A stretch of DNA of 64,000 nucleotides from Dichotomocladium elegans (taxonomy: Eukaryota > Mucoromycota > Mucoromycetes > Mucorales > Lichtheimiaceae). Positions 12,038 to 23,444 of the stretch are shown piece after piece. Each line of letters starts with the position of its first letter. Position 1 is the first letter of the stretch. The DNA lies in contig JAIXMN010000018.1 of NCBI GenBank assembly GCA_025716815.1, positions 124,001-188,000 on the forward strand. Reading direction: 5' to 3'. The notes beneath the pieces are model-generated. The model was not told where the DNA came from and ran no database searches. It saw only the letters and a list, made by a program, of their open reading frames with translations. The translations under genes were made by a program, and so were the position numbers.

Positions 12038-14048
12038 ATGGGTATGTACCGATCATATATTTTGTGCTAATTCTACGTTTGAGAGGCGCAATATTCATTC
12101 TTTTGGTTGACATGTTAATCCACGGTAGCATTTAATTTCGGAGGCAACACAAACAAGCCGGCTACTGGCTTTGGTGGCTTTGGTCAATCATGTTAGTAGC
12201 AAATTACTAGATCCAGTAACGAGAAAATGAACTAAAGTCATGTACAGCTGGGTTCGGTGGGTTCGGCCAACAATCAACGGCAGCATCAACAGCAACCACG
12301 CCCGCTCCAGCTGCCGGTACGTTCGGAAGTACCTCAGCCCCAGCGGGAACTGCTTTCGGAGCAACAACAGGTTAGCCATTACGTTCAAGATTACGATAGC
12401 ATGGGTATGCGAGAAGCGTTGCTAATGTTATGGATTCCCAAAGGTACAACAGGTAGCGGTTTTAGCTTCGGTTCGGCACAGCCTGCTGCTGGGGGATTTA
12501 GCTTCGGTACACCTGCTGCTTCAGCTGCTCCTGCTACTGGGGGATTTACCTTCGGTACACCTGCTGCCTCAGCTGCTCCTGCTACCTCTACACCATCCTT
12601 CAACTTTGGTGCGAGCGCAACATCAAGTAAGTCGCTTGACTATTACAAAGCGATCTAAGGACAATTCAGCCAACACATTTTTTTTGGTGTAAATAGCACC
12701 TGCGTTTGGCACAACACCTGCTACGAGTGCACCTGCTGCCGGAGGATTTGGATTTGGCAGTAGCACCGCAGCTCCTACTGCTACGCCCAGCTTCAGCTTT
12801 GGAGCAAGCACGGCGACCCCAGCCTCGAGTGCAGCGGCACCTGCTGCTGGTGGCTTCTCTTTTGGAACCAGCACGGCAGCTCCAGCAACTAGTGCACCAG
12901 CAACTGGTGGCTTCTCGTTCAACACCAATACCGCAGCTACTGCTACACCAACTACGTCGACAGCTGGAGGATTTGGGGTTACGACCAGCCAACCTGCTGC
13001 TGCCAGCGGATTTAGTTTTGCGCCCTCGTCATCAACTGCAACAACCAGTACCGCCACTTCTTCCACTCCTGCAGCAGGTGGTTTTGGCGGTTTTGGCGGT
13101 TTTGGCACGAGCACAGTTTCATCGGGTGCTGGATCGGCAGCTAGTACCGCAACAACAACCCCAGGCCTGACGACATCTGGTCCCACACTTACAACACAGC
13201 CGACTGTCTCTTCTGCAGGCACTTCCTCTACTGCCGGTGCGACCACCACTACCGGTACAACAACAACAACTGCTGCTGCTACCACAAAACCAGTCACCGT
13301 ACCTACACCTTCATCCCTCAAGAACAAATCGATGGAAGACATTCTCAACATGTGGACGAAAGACCTCGAAAAATCGACACGCGAATTCCACAAACAGGCT
13401 GCCCTTGTTGCTGAGTGGGATAAGAAGTTGATTGATAATGGTCAGAAGGTATGACATTGGCAAATTGGGCATGGATTAGAAAGCTGATGTTGAGGTCATA
13501 TTTTCTCGTTAGATTTCTAAACTTCACGAAGAAGTAACACAGGTCGAGCTCTTACAAAAGGAAGTCGAGGAGAACCTTGACTTCGTCAACGCACAGCAAG
13601 AAGAGCTGAACATGATTCTGGATACTTATGAAAAGCAAATCAAGGACGTGTTTGATCAGTCCAACATGCAGCAGCCACTTCATCTTGTCGATGTTCAGCG
13701 TGAAAAGGCGTATGGTCTTGCCGAGACGCTGAATAGCCAGCTTGATGACGTGAACAGAAACATGACAGTGATGATTGACGAAATCAACAATATGAGTAGA
13801 GCTCAGTCTAATGAAGGAGATGATGATACGGTAATTAGGCGTGGTGTCTGTCAGTAGAGATTGATGGCTCAATGTTGGATATACAATTTTTACAGGCATC
13901 GCAAATCGTGAAGATTCTCAATGCACACTTGTCATCGCTGCAATGGATCGATAGCACCTCAGCGGTTCTCCAAAACAAGCTACAGCAAGTTAATAAGCTC
14001 CAAGAGGAGGCTGTTCGAAACCAGAAGCCTCTTCTTCGACGACACTAG
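12038..14048 (+). CDS. NSP1: Nucleoporin Nsp1/Nup62
   Basis: FG nucleoporin of the central channel of the nuclear pore complex. Exons are 12038-12041, 12129-12191, 12248-12370, 12444-12626, 12697-13448, 13513-13830 and 13896-14048, giving 531 aa. Residues 1-320 form a low-complexity FG domain rich in FSFG, GFG and FGT motifs separated by Ala/Thr/Ser linkers. The last ~210 residues are the helical Nsp1_C region (MEDILNMWTKDLEKSTREF, then further coiled coil), which binds the Nup54/Nup58 class partners. Length is close to animal Nup62 and shorter than yeast Nsp1. The first coding exon is only four bases (ATGG), chosen because it restores the FG-type start MAFNFGG. The FG repeats create long spurious antisense frames on the minus strand. 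Confidence 0.93.
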
Positions 14049-14384
14049 GAGGATGATACCTGTATTCACAATTCTCAACCCGAGAGCGAAGAATAGAAAC
14101 TCCTGCAAACCATATCAAAGATGTCTAGTCCCCTGCCCTTTGTTTTACATTAGGGTTTTCGAAGCCCACTGCCAGGATTAAAGCATGCTATTAGCAGTTT
14201 TCAATAATGTAATAAAGTACTACGTGCATAACCTTCTTTGGTCGACGTTGTGGAGAAACTGCGATCTGAGAACAAACTGCTTATGCAGCTACGCATGGCC
14301 AATGCGAAGAAGAGATACTGTCTATGAAAGGCGCGCATCGATAAATCAGCTTATTTTTTTTATAACCAGTACACAAGAGCGCGT
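14049..14384. other. Convergent 3' intergenic
   Basis: This is a shared 3' region between Nsp1 (+) and the thiolase (-). An AATAAA lies near 14209. Nothing else is seen. Confidence 0.5.
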
Positions 14385-15960
14385 CTAGAGCTTAGCAACA
14401 CTCTGGTTGTCGAGATAGGGGGAACGGCTGGCGACCTTGGAAGCCGCCTTGTTGAAGTCCTCCTTGGTGATAGGTCGCGCTTCGACAGCCTTGGGCCAAG
14501 TATTAGAAAAGAAACGATTACCAGCAAGTTTTATAATTTTTACAATATTGACTTACAGGATTATACGATGTCTTAGGAGCTGACTTGGCATCGTTCGCCT
14601 TCTTGTAAATGGAGATGACGACCGCACCGCCAAGGCCGACGTTGTGCTGGAGAGCGTACCTGCAGTTGTCGACCTGGCGCTCACCAGCCCAACCACGGAG
14701 CTGCCAGACAAGTTCTAATTGAAATATTTCACATTAGTCTATGGATTTTTTTTCTAGTTCATGGCCTTACCAGTGCATTGAGCCAAGCCGGTGGCTCCGA
14801 GAGGATGGCCCTTAGAGATCAAACCACCAGAGGGGTTGACAACGTACTTGCCGCCATAGGTATTGTCACCCGAATCAATGAGCTTATGGGCCTGACCGAC
14901 GGGAGTTAAACCAAGTGCGTCGTATGTCAACAGTTCGTTGGCCGAGAAGCAGTCGTGCAACTCAATCACTTGGATATCATTGGTAGTAATGCCAGCTTGT
15001 TTCAGAGCCTTCTGGGTGGCGCGACGAGTCATGTCAGAACCCGCCCATTCAATGAGGTCACTGCTGAGCATCTTTGGCGAATCGGTCGCCATCGCCTGGG
15101 CGCAGATTTCGACAGCCTGGTCCATAAGACCGTGCTTCAGGACAAATTCCTCAGAGGCTACAATGGCACAGCCTGCGCCATCGGAGGTGGGGCAGCACTG
15201 GAGTTTGGTTAAGGGACCAAAGATCTTGGGTGATTGCTCGATTTGCTCAAGAGTGTACACATCGCGGAATTGCGAGTAGGGGTTCTTGGCGCTGGAAAAG
15301 GCGTTGATGAGTGTTTATGCAATAAAAAATAACCATGATACTCTTTTGTTTACCTGTGTCGGTGATTCTTCTCGGCAATCTTGGCCATGTGTCGCTCAGT
15401 CGCACCATACTTTTCCATGTATCCGATGCCGGCGTTGCCAAAGATTTGGGGAGCATTCCCCATGTTCTTATCCCAGCCACGAGTCTGCTCAATCACGTCC
15501 TCAACATGGCCGAGCGGCATGGTGCGGTCAGGGTACTTTTGCTTGATGAATCCACGTTCCATACGCTCAAATCCAAGGGCCATGGCACACTCGGCGTTAC
15601 CAGCTGCGACAGCAGCGCGCGCCTGATATAGAGCAGTCGAGCCCGTCGAGCAATTATTGTTCACGTTGATGATGGGGATCTGGGTCATACCAAGCTGATA
15701 GAGGACGCGCTGGCCAGAGCAGCTGTCACCAAAGACATAACCACACGCGGCAAATTCAACCTCGTCAAAAGTGATGCCAGCATCATTGAGAGCCTTAACG
15801 GCAGCCTCGAGGCCGAACTCTGAAAAGGAAAAGGTGGATAGCATGAGAAACGAAGCAGCTACCCTGGGGAGATAGTTTTACCAGGATAGTCGACCAAGCC
15901 ACGGGGCTTGATGAACTTGGACATGCCAACGCCAATAACGTAAACCTTGCGACCAACCAT
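14385..15960 (-). CDS. SCPx-type thiolase, peroxisomal
   Basis: Thiolase of the sterol-carrier-protein-x class, expected to cleave branched or straight 3-ketoacyl-CoA. Exons (minus) are 15960-15882, 15819-15354, 15291-14771, 14714-14557 and 14489-14385, giving 442 aa. The acyl-accepting Cys is in [14 protein letters not shown] and the catalytic His in [10 protein letters not shown]. The protein ends in Ala-Lys-Leu, a PTS1 variant, so it probably acts in the peroxisome. It stops after the thiolase fold and lacks the C-terminal SCP2 lipid-binding domain of animal SCPx. It converges on Nsp1. Confidence 0.93.
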
Positions 15961-16515
15961 GATATGTTATGTGGGGAGGAAAATGAAATAAAGTACTAGA
16001 ATAGCGTGGGGCGCGTAACGAAAAAAGACTCCTTTTAAAAAATAAGGCCACAGGCGGCGTTCAATAATTTAGCCGAATGTGTTCATGCTTAGGTGATGTC
16101 GGTGGGTGAATTTAAGGTACGATTTGTAAGGTGTAATATTTTCCATGGGAAGCGCGCCACTGAATCAGCTGGTTTCCTTGACTCTCCTATGCCAACGGGA
16201 CCGTGCATGTGCTGAGGGAGTCGACGCATACGCGAATGCGATTGATGGCTGCTCAGTACTTCTGGAGCCGCCATCACGGCTGCTTCCGCTCATATTAGGA
16301 TGGTCACGGTAGTCTGGTTTCCCGCTGTCACTCTTTGCCCACCGGAAAAGAGTACTCCTTCGGTTCCCCCTTTCATATAATGTGTGATCGGCCTAAATTA
16401 GCAAAAGCGAGTACAGACAGGAGAATTCAGCCCATTAGCGTATAGTCTTTCGCTTCAACCTTTCACCGCGACACCGATGTGCTCTCTCTCTCTCTCTCTG
16501 TGGCGGTGTTTTTAT
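15961..16515. other. Intergenic
   Basis: Upstream region of the thiolase and downstream region of the RhoGEF. It contains a short CT microsatellite (about 16484-16500). No gene is seen. Confidence 0.5.
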
Positions 16516-19173
16516 CTATATTACCTCGCTTGCAACGTGGTACGAGTAAGTATCCGAAGGGAATCCATCTTCGCTATGAAGATGAGTTGGACGCCGTCGA
16601 TGATCCAGGAAGGACTGTCGCCGACTAAATCGTTTTGTCAGTTTATGGAGCATCCTATCGACCAAAGCATTTTTTTTGGAGGCTTCTGAATGCTGTGAGG
16701 TATTTGCAGCATTATTGACCGAGTACGTCGAGAATGATCCTGAAAACACACTTCCAGAAACGGTGGCCAAGGCGCATCCATGGCCGGCAGAAGTGCCACT
16801 ATAGGCATTATTGTGGTTGTTGTGGCGGTGGAGTTGATGGAAGTGATTTGTATTATGAGTCGTACGAGAAGCTGTTCCACGAGTATTGCTGTCTGTTGTG
16901 CTCGCGGAGCTCACAGTCGACTGGACCTCAAAGTCTGGAGGAGGATGAGTAGGTGTCAACTTGGTTGCGTCGCTAGTCCTGCGGTTTGGGGTAATGATGG
17001 AAAAGGTCGAAGTAGAGGATCGCATAAACGAAGGCATGGATCTGCGTTTTTTCATGTCGATGCCATCGTTACGCACGTACCACATGCGGGCTGACAAGTA
17101 ATCTTGAGTGCAGACATCACGGAGCTTATGATCGACAGCGATACGTAACGCGTTCTGATGGCTGCTTTTTAATTTTTTGAGCATGCTAGGCGAAGAGGAT
17201 AGGATGTCCATTGAGTTAGGCCGAGCTTTTCGGCTCGAAATGTAAGATTCTGAATTATTGCGGCTCTTAATTAAAGCCTCCTTGCGACGAGGCGAGGCTG
17301 GATAATCTACTGAATGCCGCTTTTTTAAGTCGACTATTGATGTCGATTCCCCGATACCGCCATTGCTGCTGCTGCTATTTCTTCTGCTCTCGCGGAGTTG
17401 CAGAGTCGTTGACACAGATCGTTTGAGTGCCACAGGTGATGAAGGGAGTTTCATATCCAGGATGCTGGTAAAAGACCTCGACAGCCGTACATTCTGGTCT
17501 TGTTCTTGAACTAGCTTAGGTATACTGCTGTTACTACATGCGATGCCTGATAATGAAGGCACAATAAGGAGATCATCAGTCTCCTTTTTGTTGTCGGCCG
17601 CCTTGCTGGTCGTAATGGCCTCCTGGATAAACTTCATCCATAGCTGCTTTTCCTGAGACGACGTGGAGCTGAATGCAAACGTATGCTTCTTGCATCGCAC
17701 CACAAATGCATGCTCACGTTGACCCTCGATGTCGGAAAGATCTTCAAGCTCTGCGAATCGCAATGGGAACCAATGTTTTGGTTCGTAGGAGGTTGCCTTT
17801 TTTGGACGAACAAGAATTAGGTAGCTCGTGAAAACAAAGCATCCAAGGTAACGAGGTTTGGAGACGCTTTGACCAAGTGCAGTGTAGGTCACTTCAATGC
17901 TACCGGCGATCAGCACATTGCCCAAACGCTCGATATGCTGCTTGCTAATTCTCCAATCACCACTGACGTCGATGCGCTGGACAAACCGGTCTGTGCACTG
18001 CTGGATGTTGCGGCTCTTTTTACGCTCGTCAATGTCGGTGACGATCCTTTGCATAAACCCCATGGCCTGATTCAACTCATCAAAACCCGGGCCACCGGGA
18101 ACCGTATGCTGAATGATTTCACGGATCAGGAGCTGATAGCGACATATTCGTTGCACGGGCTGGATTTTCGTTTGCCCGTTAGCAAAAAAGGGAAAAGTTA
18201 CCCAATTACCCAATAAATAGATGTATAAACCTTGATCATGTAGTCTTCAAACTTTAACCGTTTGCGGGATGTTAGCTGTGACATCGGATCAAGCAATGGC
18301 CCGCTCAAAATTGATGATGAAAAGGACATATTCTCAGGGGCCGCCACACTCGCACACTCCTTGATGAAATCTGTCCACTCAGGACGATCACGATATTCTT
18401 CACATAGTAGACACGCTTCTTCGTGATTTTCACAATAGGCTGTGTATAACTTGAAGTCTTCACCCTGTGTATGAAAATGAGACGTGATAACCGTTAAGTG
18501 GAGATCAATGTTACGAATGTGAATCACGATATCATTTTTTTTATCTTTACCATATCCAAAAATGTTTGAGCAATGTGTTGCCCGTCATCATCATCGTGAT
18601 TGGTGCTATTCATGACCGTAAAGAAATCTCTATGAAATGTGAGAATCTCTGCTGCATTCCTAGTGATGATGGTCTTGTGCTCTTGAGTAATCCAGTGCTG
18701 GCGACACAGCGTATCAAAATACACCTAAACGAAGGGAACGTCAAAGAATCCCGTTTCAATCACACGTGCCCATAACAAGCGTGGACACTAAAACAAATCA
18801 AACGATGAATTCTGTAGATATAGCTTGCCTCTACAAGGCGAGCGAGATCGTTGACGTAGTCCCGCTCTGTCTGCAAGAGCTCGTGAATGGCGTGCATTCG
18901 GCGCTTTGCCTGTTTGGTAGGCCAGGAGGTCTCTTCTTCTGGCGGCTGATGGTGAGGTATCCGGTCATCACACAGCGAGCATGCAGAAGCAGGGTTTTGA
19001 CGTAATGGGTCATCACTATCACAGTAGGAACTACTATAGAAACTTGCAGTCGTGGTTGTGGCAGTCGTCGTAGTCTGGGTGCAGCAACAACAGCAACAAC
19101 AGCAATAGGAAATAGAGCACAGTTGATGGTCATACAGAGACCCATTTAAGGACGACTGTGTCATAGGGCGCAT
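16516..19173 (-). CDS. RhoGEF with DH-PH module
   Basis: Guanine-nucleotide exchange factor for Rho-family GTPases, likely in polarity or wall signalling. Exons (minus) are 19173-18829, 18724-18551, 18464-18231 and 18159-16516, giving 798 aa. The N-terminus is Cys/Thr/Ser-rich low complexity, including a run of eight Cys. The DH domain begins at about residue 100 (HELLQTERDYVNDLARLVE) and contains the conserved helix KPVQRICRYQLLIREI. The PH domain follows (GCFVFTSYLILVRPKK, then KQLWMKFIQEA). The last ~400 residues are Ser-rich and basic, without recognised domains. The first intron has a GC donor (GAG|GCAAGC). An upstream extension is in frame but has no ATG, so 19173 is taken as the start. 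The specific GTPase cannot be read from sequence. Confidence 0.88.
18726..18828 (-). other. GC-AG intron in RhoGEF
   Basis: The donor is GAG|GCAAGC and the acceptor TTTAG|GTG. Joining at these sites gives continuous DH-domain sequence (RLVE then VYFDTLC). The nearest GT would delete two conserved residues and shift frame. The last intron base may be 18725. Confidence 0.75.
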
Positions 19174-19325
19174 AGAGCAACCGATATTCGCTGTTGAAAC
19201 GAGCACGAATGGCGGGTGGCGAGTGACGATTTTGAAAGGAATGGGGTGAAGAAGTTAGAAACGAGAAAGAAAGGGGGAAACAGAAACGAGAGCATAGTTG
19301 AAAAGATAAATATCCAAGTATGATG

Positions 19326-19366
<41 letters not shown>

Positions 19367-20225
19367 AATCAAGCGGCAAATGTATGTGTTGTATGTGTAT
19401 TTGTGGCAAGTTCATCGTGCGCGGCTCTCCCTCCTCCTCTTTCTCTCCCATTTCAAATAGAACAAAAAGACGCCTCCTCGCCTCCTTCTTGTGTGCCTCA
19501 TTCCAGATTGCTCACTTTTTCTCAATGTTCTTTATAGATGAACCTGCTTCTGTTCATGCTATCATTGCTCGTTAGCACATGGGCGCTTATTTAGGACGCG
19601 TCTTTGTTTTTCTTTGTCCACCAGATAACATACTAGCTCTACTTCCTTTCAGGGACATTATCAAACATGGCACCGGGGCTAAAATGGATGGACTTAATTT
19701 ATATTTTATGCCTACTGATCATTCGAATGATGGAGAAAAAAGGGGGAGGCTGCAAAGCGTCTCGGATTTCTTCTAACTACATCATCTTATGCAAAGAGCC
19801 ATACGTAATAGTGTTATTAGCCACACTATTTAGATGAGCCAATAAAAGCAGCAGCTTCGCATAGCATTGGCTCGTCTTATTCCCGAATGTCACGCGACAC
19901 TATCGATAATTAGCATCACTATCTCGGTCCTTCGCTCGCTTCGACTCTTCAGCTGCGCTTTGTTGACGTTGTCTTTGCTGTCCTGATGCAATGTGGAAAA
20001 AGGGGTCGAGGAGAAAAAGATGAACGAGACCAAGGATCAAGGGGAGAGCGGAAAAATCATTCGCTTACGCCTTAGCCGTAAGAAATAAAGGTCTGGGGCG
20101 AACGACACCTGTGCTAAAACGCTTACATATCGTATCGATATTTCATGTAATTCTGCTACAAGCTGCATGTTAATTCGGGGACAAACAGGGCGAGATTTGA
20201 ACGCCTAGACGGAATTTTAGGCTAA
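19174..20225. other. Divergent intergenic with GT microsatellite
   Basis: A promoter region shared by the RhoGEF (-) and the ECH-fusion gene (+). It contains a perfect (GT)n tract at about 19329-19364. A TTCAAAT-type loop near 20190 resembles a tRNA T-arm, but no acceptor or anticodon stem can be paired. Confidence 0.5.
19329..19364 (+). repeat. (GT)n microsatellite
   Basis: A perfect GT dinucleotide run of about 36 bp, about 155 bp upstream of the RhoGEF start. Confidence 0.95.
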
Positions 20226-22551
20226 ATGAAATACCGACCCATTGGAGGAGAAATTACGCTTCAGACAAGCGACTTCAATTCGGCACTTTCACGCTCATTC
20301 CTAATGGCAACATTCTCAACAGAACAGCAGAAGATATTCATTACATTTGAAGAATACCCTTGGGATGCTGATGGCCTCTTTTGGGCTGGACTCTCCAACA
20401 TTTTGGAGAATTTACCACCTGTACAAGATGAGGACGACCTTGCGGAAGGGAAACGAGAGGAGCGGCAATTGCTGCGAGCAAAGCACTTCTTTTTTTCAAG
20501 GTAAAATATTGACCAAAAAAGGCCGCACAACCACGCTAGCCTAAACGAACTGGATGCAGGTTCAACCAAGCGTTTGATTTGGGTGACTATATTAGATACA
20601 GGGCGATTAAGAGCACACCAGGGACAGAGCAAGAAACCGAATCCGATGCGCTTTTTAGGCGGCTAGAAGAATATGATTATGATCAAGATGAAAAGTATCT
20701 TGCCGGACTAGCATCTATCATTGATGAATGGGTTCAACAGCAGACAAAGGAAGGTGCTGCATGGGATAAGTTGCGCATGGACGATGAGTTTAAGAAGACC
20801 AAGGCAGACTATTATGCCAAGTACGATGACCGGGGTCAATGAGAGGGGAATTTCATCTTCGTCCTCTGACTCTTTCACACGCTCGCTGTTGCGAAAATAC
20901 CATCCATATTCACACGGGACTTTGCGATAGGAACATAGCACCTGTTGATCTGGATAAGTACTCTGAATGGCTACAGCAAAAAAAGCAAGCGAATCAACCT
21001 GCGTGCCCCTTCGCACATGTGTGGAAATACAAAAGTAAAGCAGCACACTTGATCAGGGAAATGGCGTACAAAAAATTAAAGCATGCTTTGAAAAAGATAC
21101 CGAGTCGATGAAGCCAGCGACAGCTACTACCCATGATGCGTTTGTTATGGTGTCAAAAACTCGAGGAGCCACTACTTTGTTGCTAGCGTCACCAGGCACG
21201 AATAATGCCATCACGGTAGGCCGGCTAGAAGAGCTAAAGCAAAGCTTTATCAGCGCATCGAAACATTCGACAAGTCTGATATTAAGGGTGGCTTCAGGCA
21301 GCAATATCCTGAGCAGTGGACTAGCTTATGATGAAACAATTATTGCAGCCACAACTTCCATGGGGGGTGATCAAAAGCAGATCCTTGCGAGGTCTCTCGA
21401 TAAGCTAGAGGTATCATACTATAGCTTTATCGAGACAGTGTGTTTACAGCAGGTCAAGAATCCGACCATCATATTCATCAGCGGCCGGGTCCCACTTGAT
21501 ACAGCCTACTTATTTATGTGGCACGGGTTCACCCGGGTGATCACCGAGCACACCATATTGGAGTTTGGGATATCCCGTCTGCATGCACCTGTCCCTCCCC
21601 TCCTTTTGATGCTGATCTGCCGCCAACGGATGGCACAAAAGAAACCGCTTCCAAAGGGTATGGAGCTCTATCTCGCACTTGCGCCGCCAGAACTAGTGCG
21701 TCTGCGCGGCCCAGAGCTCTTACGGCTCGGTCTGGCAGACATATTTGTACCTGAAGGTCAACTTGATGATACATATGATACCACGAATAAGATGAGCATT
21801 TGTCCAGCTCCGAAAACGGTCGTGGCAATCCAGCTTGCGCTTGCCTCTGCGCACACCTATCCGGGGCCAGACAGGCTCGACGTATGGGAAAATGAAATAA
21901 CGCGCATATTTGGTGTGAGTACGTCATCTGCGTGTCTTTTCGGTACGATTATCTCATGTGGACTACCACGTACGCATCCTTAGGATTCTGAAACTCTGGA
22001 TGAGATTCAAATAAAGCTAGAAGCCATGGATTCTCAATGGAGCACTGCTATCCTTGCCCACTGGAAGAACCTACCCCCAAGTCTCCTGGAGGTGATCATC
22101 CTATCAACGCGCATGTGTGCAACCTTGCATTGCCGTGCTGACTTTTTAATTCCCGAAGGTTGTGTTCCGAGCGGTAGCAGTCTGTAGCGACAGCCCATCC
22201 CCAGCCAAGATACTCGAACTGGAAAGATCCCTCAATGCGCGGTGGAGGCGGAGTAAGAATTATGCACTATGGCAGGCCCGAGGTAGTGATTCTCCGGTAC
22301 AGTGGGTGGCCGAGGACGTTGACGCATATTTCGATGATGAGACGACACCTTCTTTTGATGACGCGGAGGTGGCGGCTGTGGTCTACGAATTACCCAAAAG
22401 CCAAAGTACATCTGCTTGCCCTATAACAGGACAGCGATCCTCTGCAGGTTGCCCTATTGCAGGGAAAAGTGCGGGCAGTTTGATTGACCAAGCATGTCCC
22501 GTGACTGGCAAGTCACTTTCCGCCACGGCACCTTTCCCGCATGTTCAGTAA
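20226..22551 (+). CDS. Duplicated-module protein fused to degenerate enoyl-CoA hydratase fold
   Basis: Exons are 20226-20500, 20560-20834, 20939-21034, 21118-21914, 21984-22091 and 22159-22551, giving 647 aa; a later start at 20304 is possible. The N-terminal ~210 residues are a tandem duplication. Module 1 has EEYPWDADGLFWAGLSNILE and AKHFFFSRFNQAFDLGDYI; module 2 has EEYDYDQDEKYLAGLASIID and KADYYAKYDDRAPVDLDKYS. A linker with CPFAHVWK leads to an ECH/crotonase-like domain (GATTLLLASPGTNNAITVG). The oxyanion glycines and catalytic Glu of 3-hydroxyisobutyryl-CoA hydrolase are not recognisable, so it may be non-catalytic. The tail carries CPITGQ, CPIAGK and CPVTGK. The junction intron 21035-21117 is frame-consistent but lacks a strong polypyrimidine tract. 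If it is not spliced, an upstream frame ends at 21111, overlapping an ATG at 21108. Confidence 0.65.
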
Positions 22552-22848
22552 CTGACCGGCCTACTCGATAGGCTACCACGAATAGTATTTCCCTCTCTCC
22601 TGTGTCAACAAGCAGAGTACTGGAGACCGATAATATAAATATGATACACTGACAAATACGCGAATAACGCACTATTCTTACAAAATAACATTAAAGTAAA
22701 AAGACATAGCGGTTGTCTGTATCGGAAAGTCGTGCCAGGTTGCACAACGGTATCGTGCTATGTAAACTTACAAACTGACCCAACCCATGAGCTGCTTTTT
22801 TTTTCTCATCTCTCTCTTTTCTTCAAATCCACTTTTCACATAGCAAAA

Positions 22849-23392
22849 ATGTCTACTGAGTATGGTACTCTTAATACGCCAGGCGACGAGGAGTCCCGCC
22901 CCACTCAAGTTGAGCAAACCAAGTGCCAAAAGATCCGTAGTTACCTCGGCAAGCACGGCCACCGCATTTTCATCAGCTGGTTTATTGTCATCCTCGCTGC
23001 CGCCGTGCTCACCCTGTCCTTCCACTTCTCGCTCTTGCCTAGACACAAGCACGACGGAGAGCCTCCTGTAGATGGTGAGACCCTAAACGAAATGTGCACT
23101 TCGGACCGTAGCTGGTTCCTCGCGTTGATGCTGTCCATCTTCTTCGGTCCCTTTGGTGAGGCTTTTTATTATTTTATTATTATTATCATTCTCCTGTGCC
23201 CTGTTCAGGTTGCACAGCAGCTAACTTTACCCCCATTACGTAGGTGTCGATCGCTTCTACCTTGGTTACATTTTCCTTGGCGTCCTTAAGCTTCTCACTG
23301 CAGGTCTTGGCGGCATCTGGTGGATTGTTGACGTTATCCTCATCGCTCTTAACGTCCTTACCGATCATCCCAACGGTTGCCACCTCCATTAA
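22849..23392 (+). CDS. TM2-domain membrane protein
   Basis: Small integral membrane protein of unknown function. Exons are 22849-23155 and 23244-23392, giving 151 aa. Residues ~40-65 form one membrane segment (FISWFIVILAAAVLTLSF). The C-terminal TM2 domain has the typical pattern WFLALMLSIFFGPFG then VDRFYLGYIFLGVLKLLTAG and GGIWWIVDVILI, two helices joined by a short turn with the conserved DRFYLG. AATAAA follows the stop within a few bases. It converges on the RBM42-like gene with only 52 bp between stop codons, so the 3' UTRs probably overlap. Confidence 0.9.
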
Positions 23393-23444
23393 ATAAAAGA
23401 AAATACCTATTTATTTTTTCCCTCCCCTTTCATTTGTTTCTCCA

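Noticed and set aside
12623..13393. 256-codon minus-strand frame, Val/Ala/Pro-rich
   Set aside because: It is antisense to the Nsp1 FG repeats, whose biased codons keep the opposite strand open.
20161..20260. tRNA-like T-loop (GTTCAAATC) on the minus strand
   Set aside because: The T-stem does not pair properly, and no acceptor or anticodon stem could be found.
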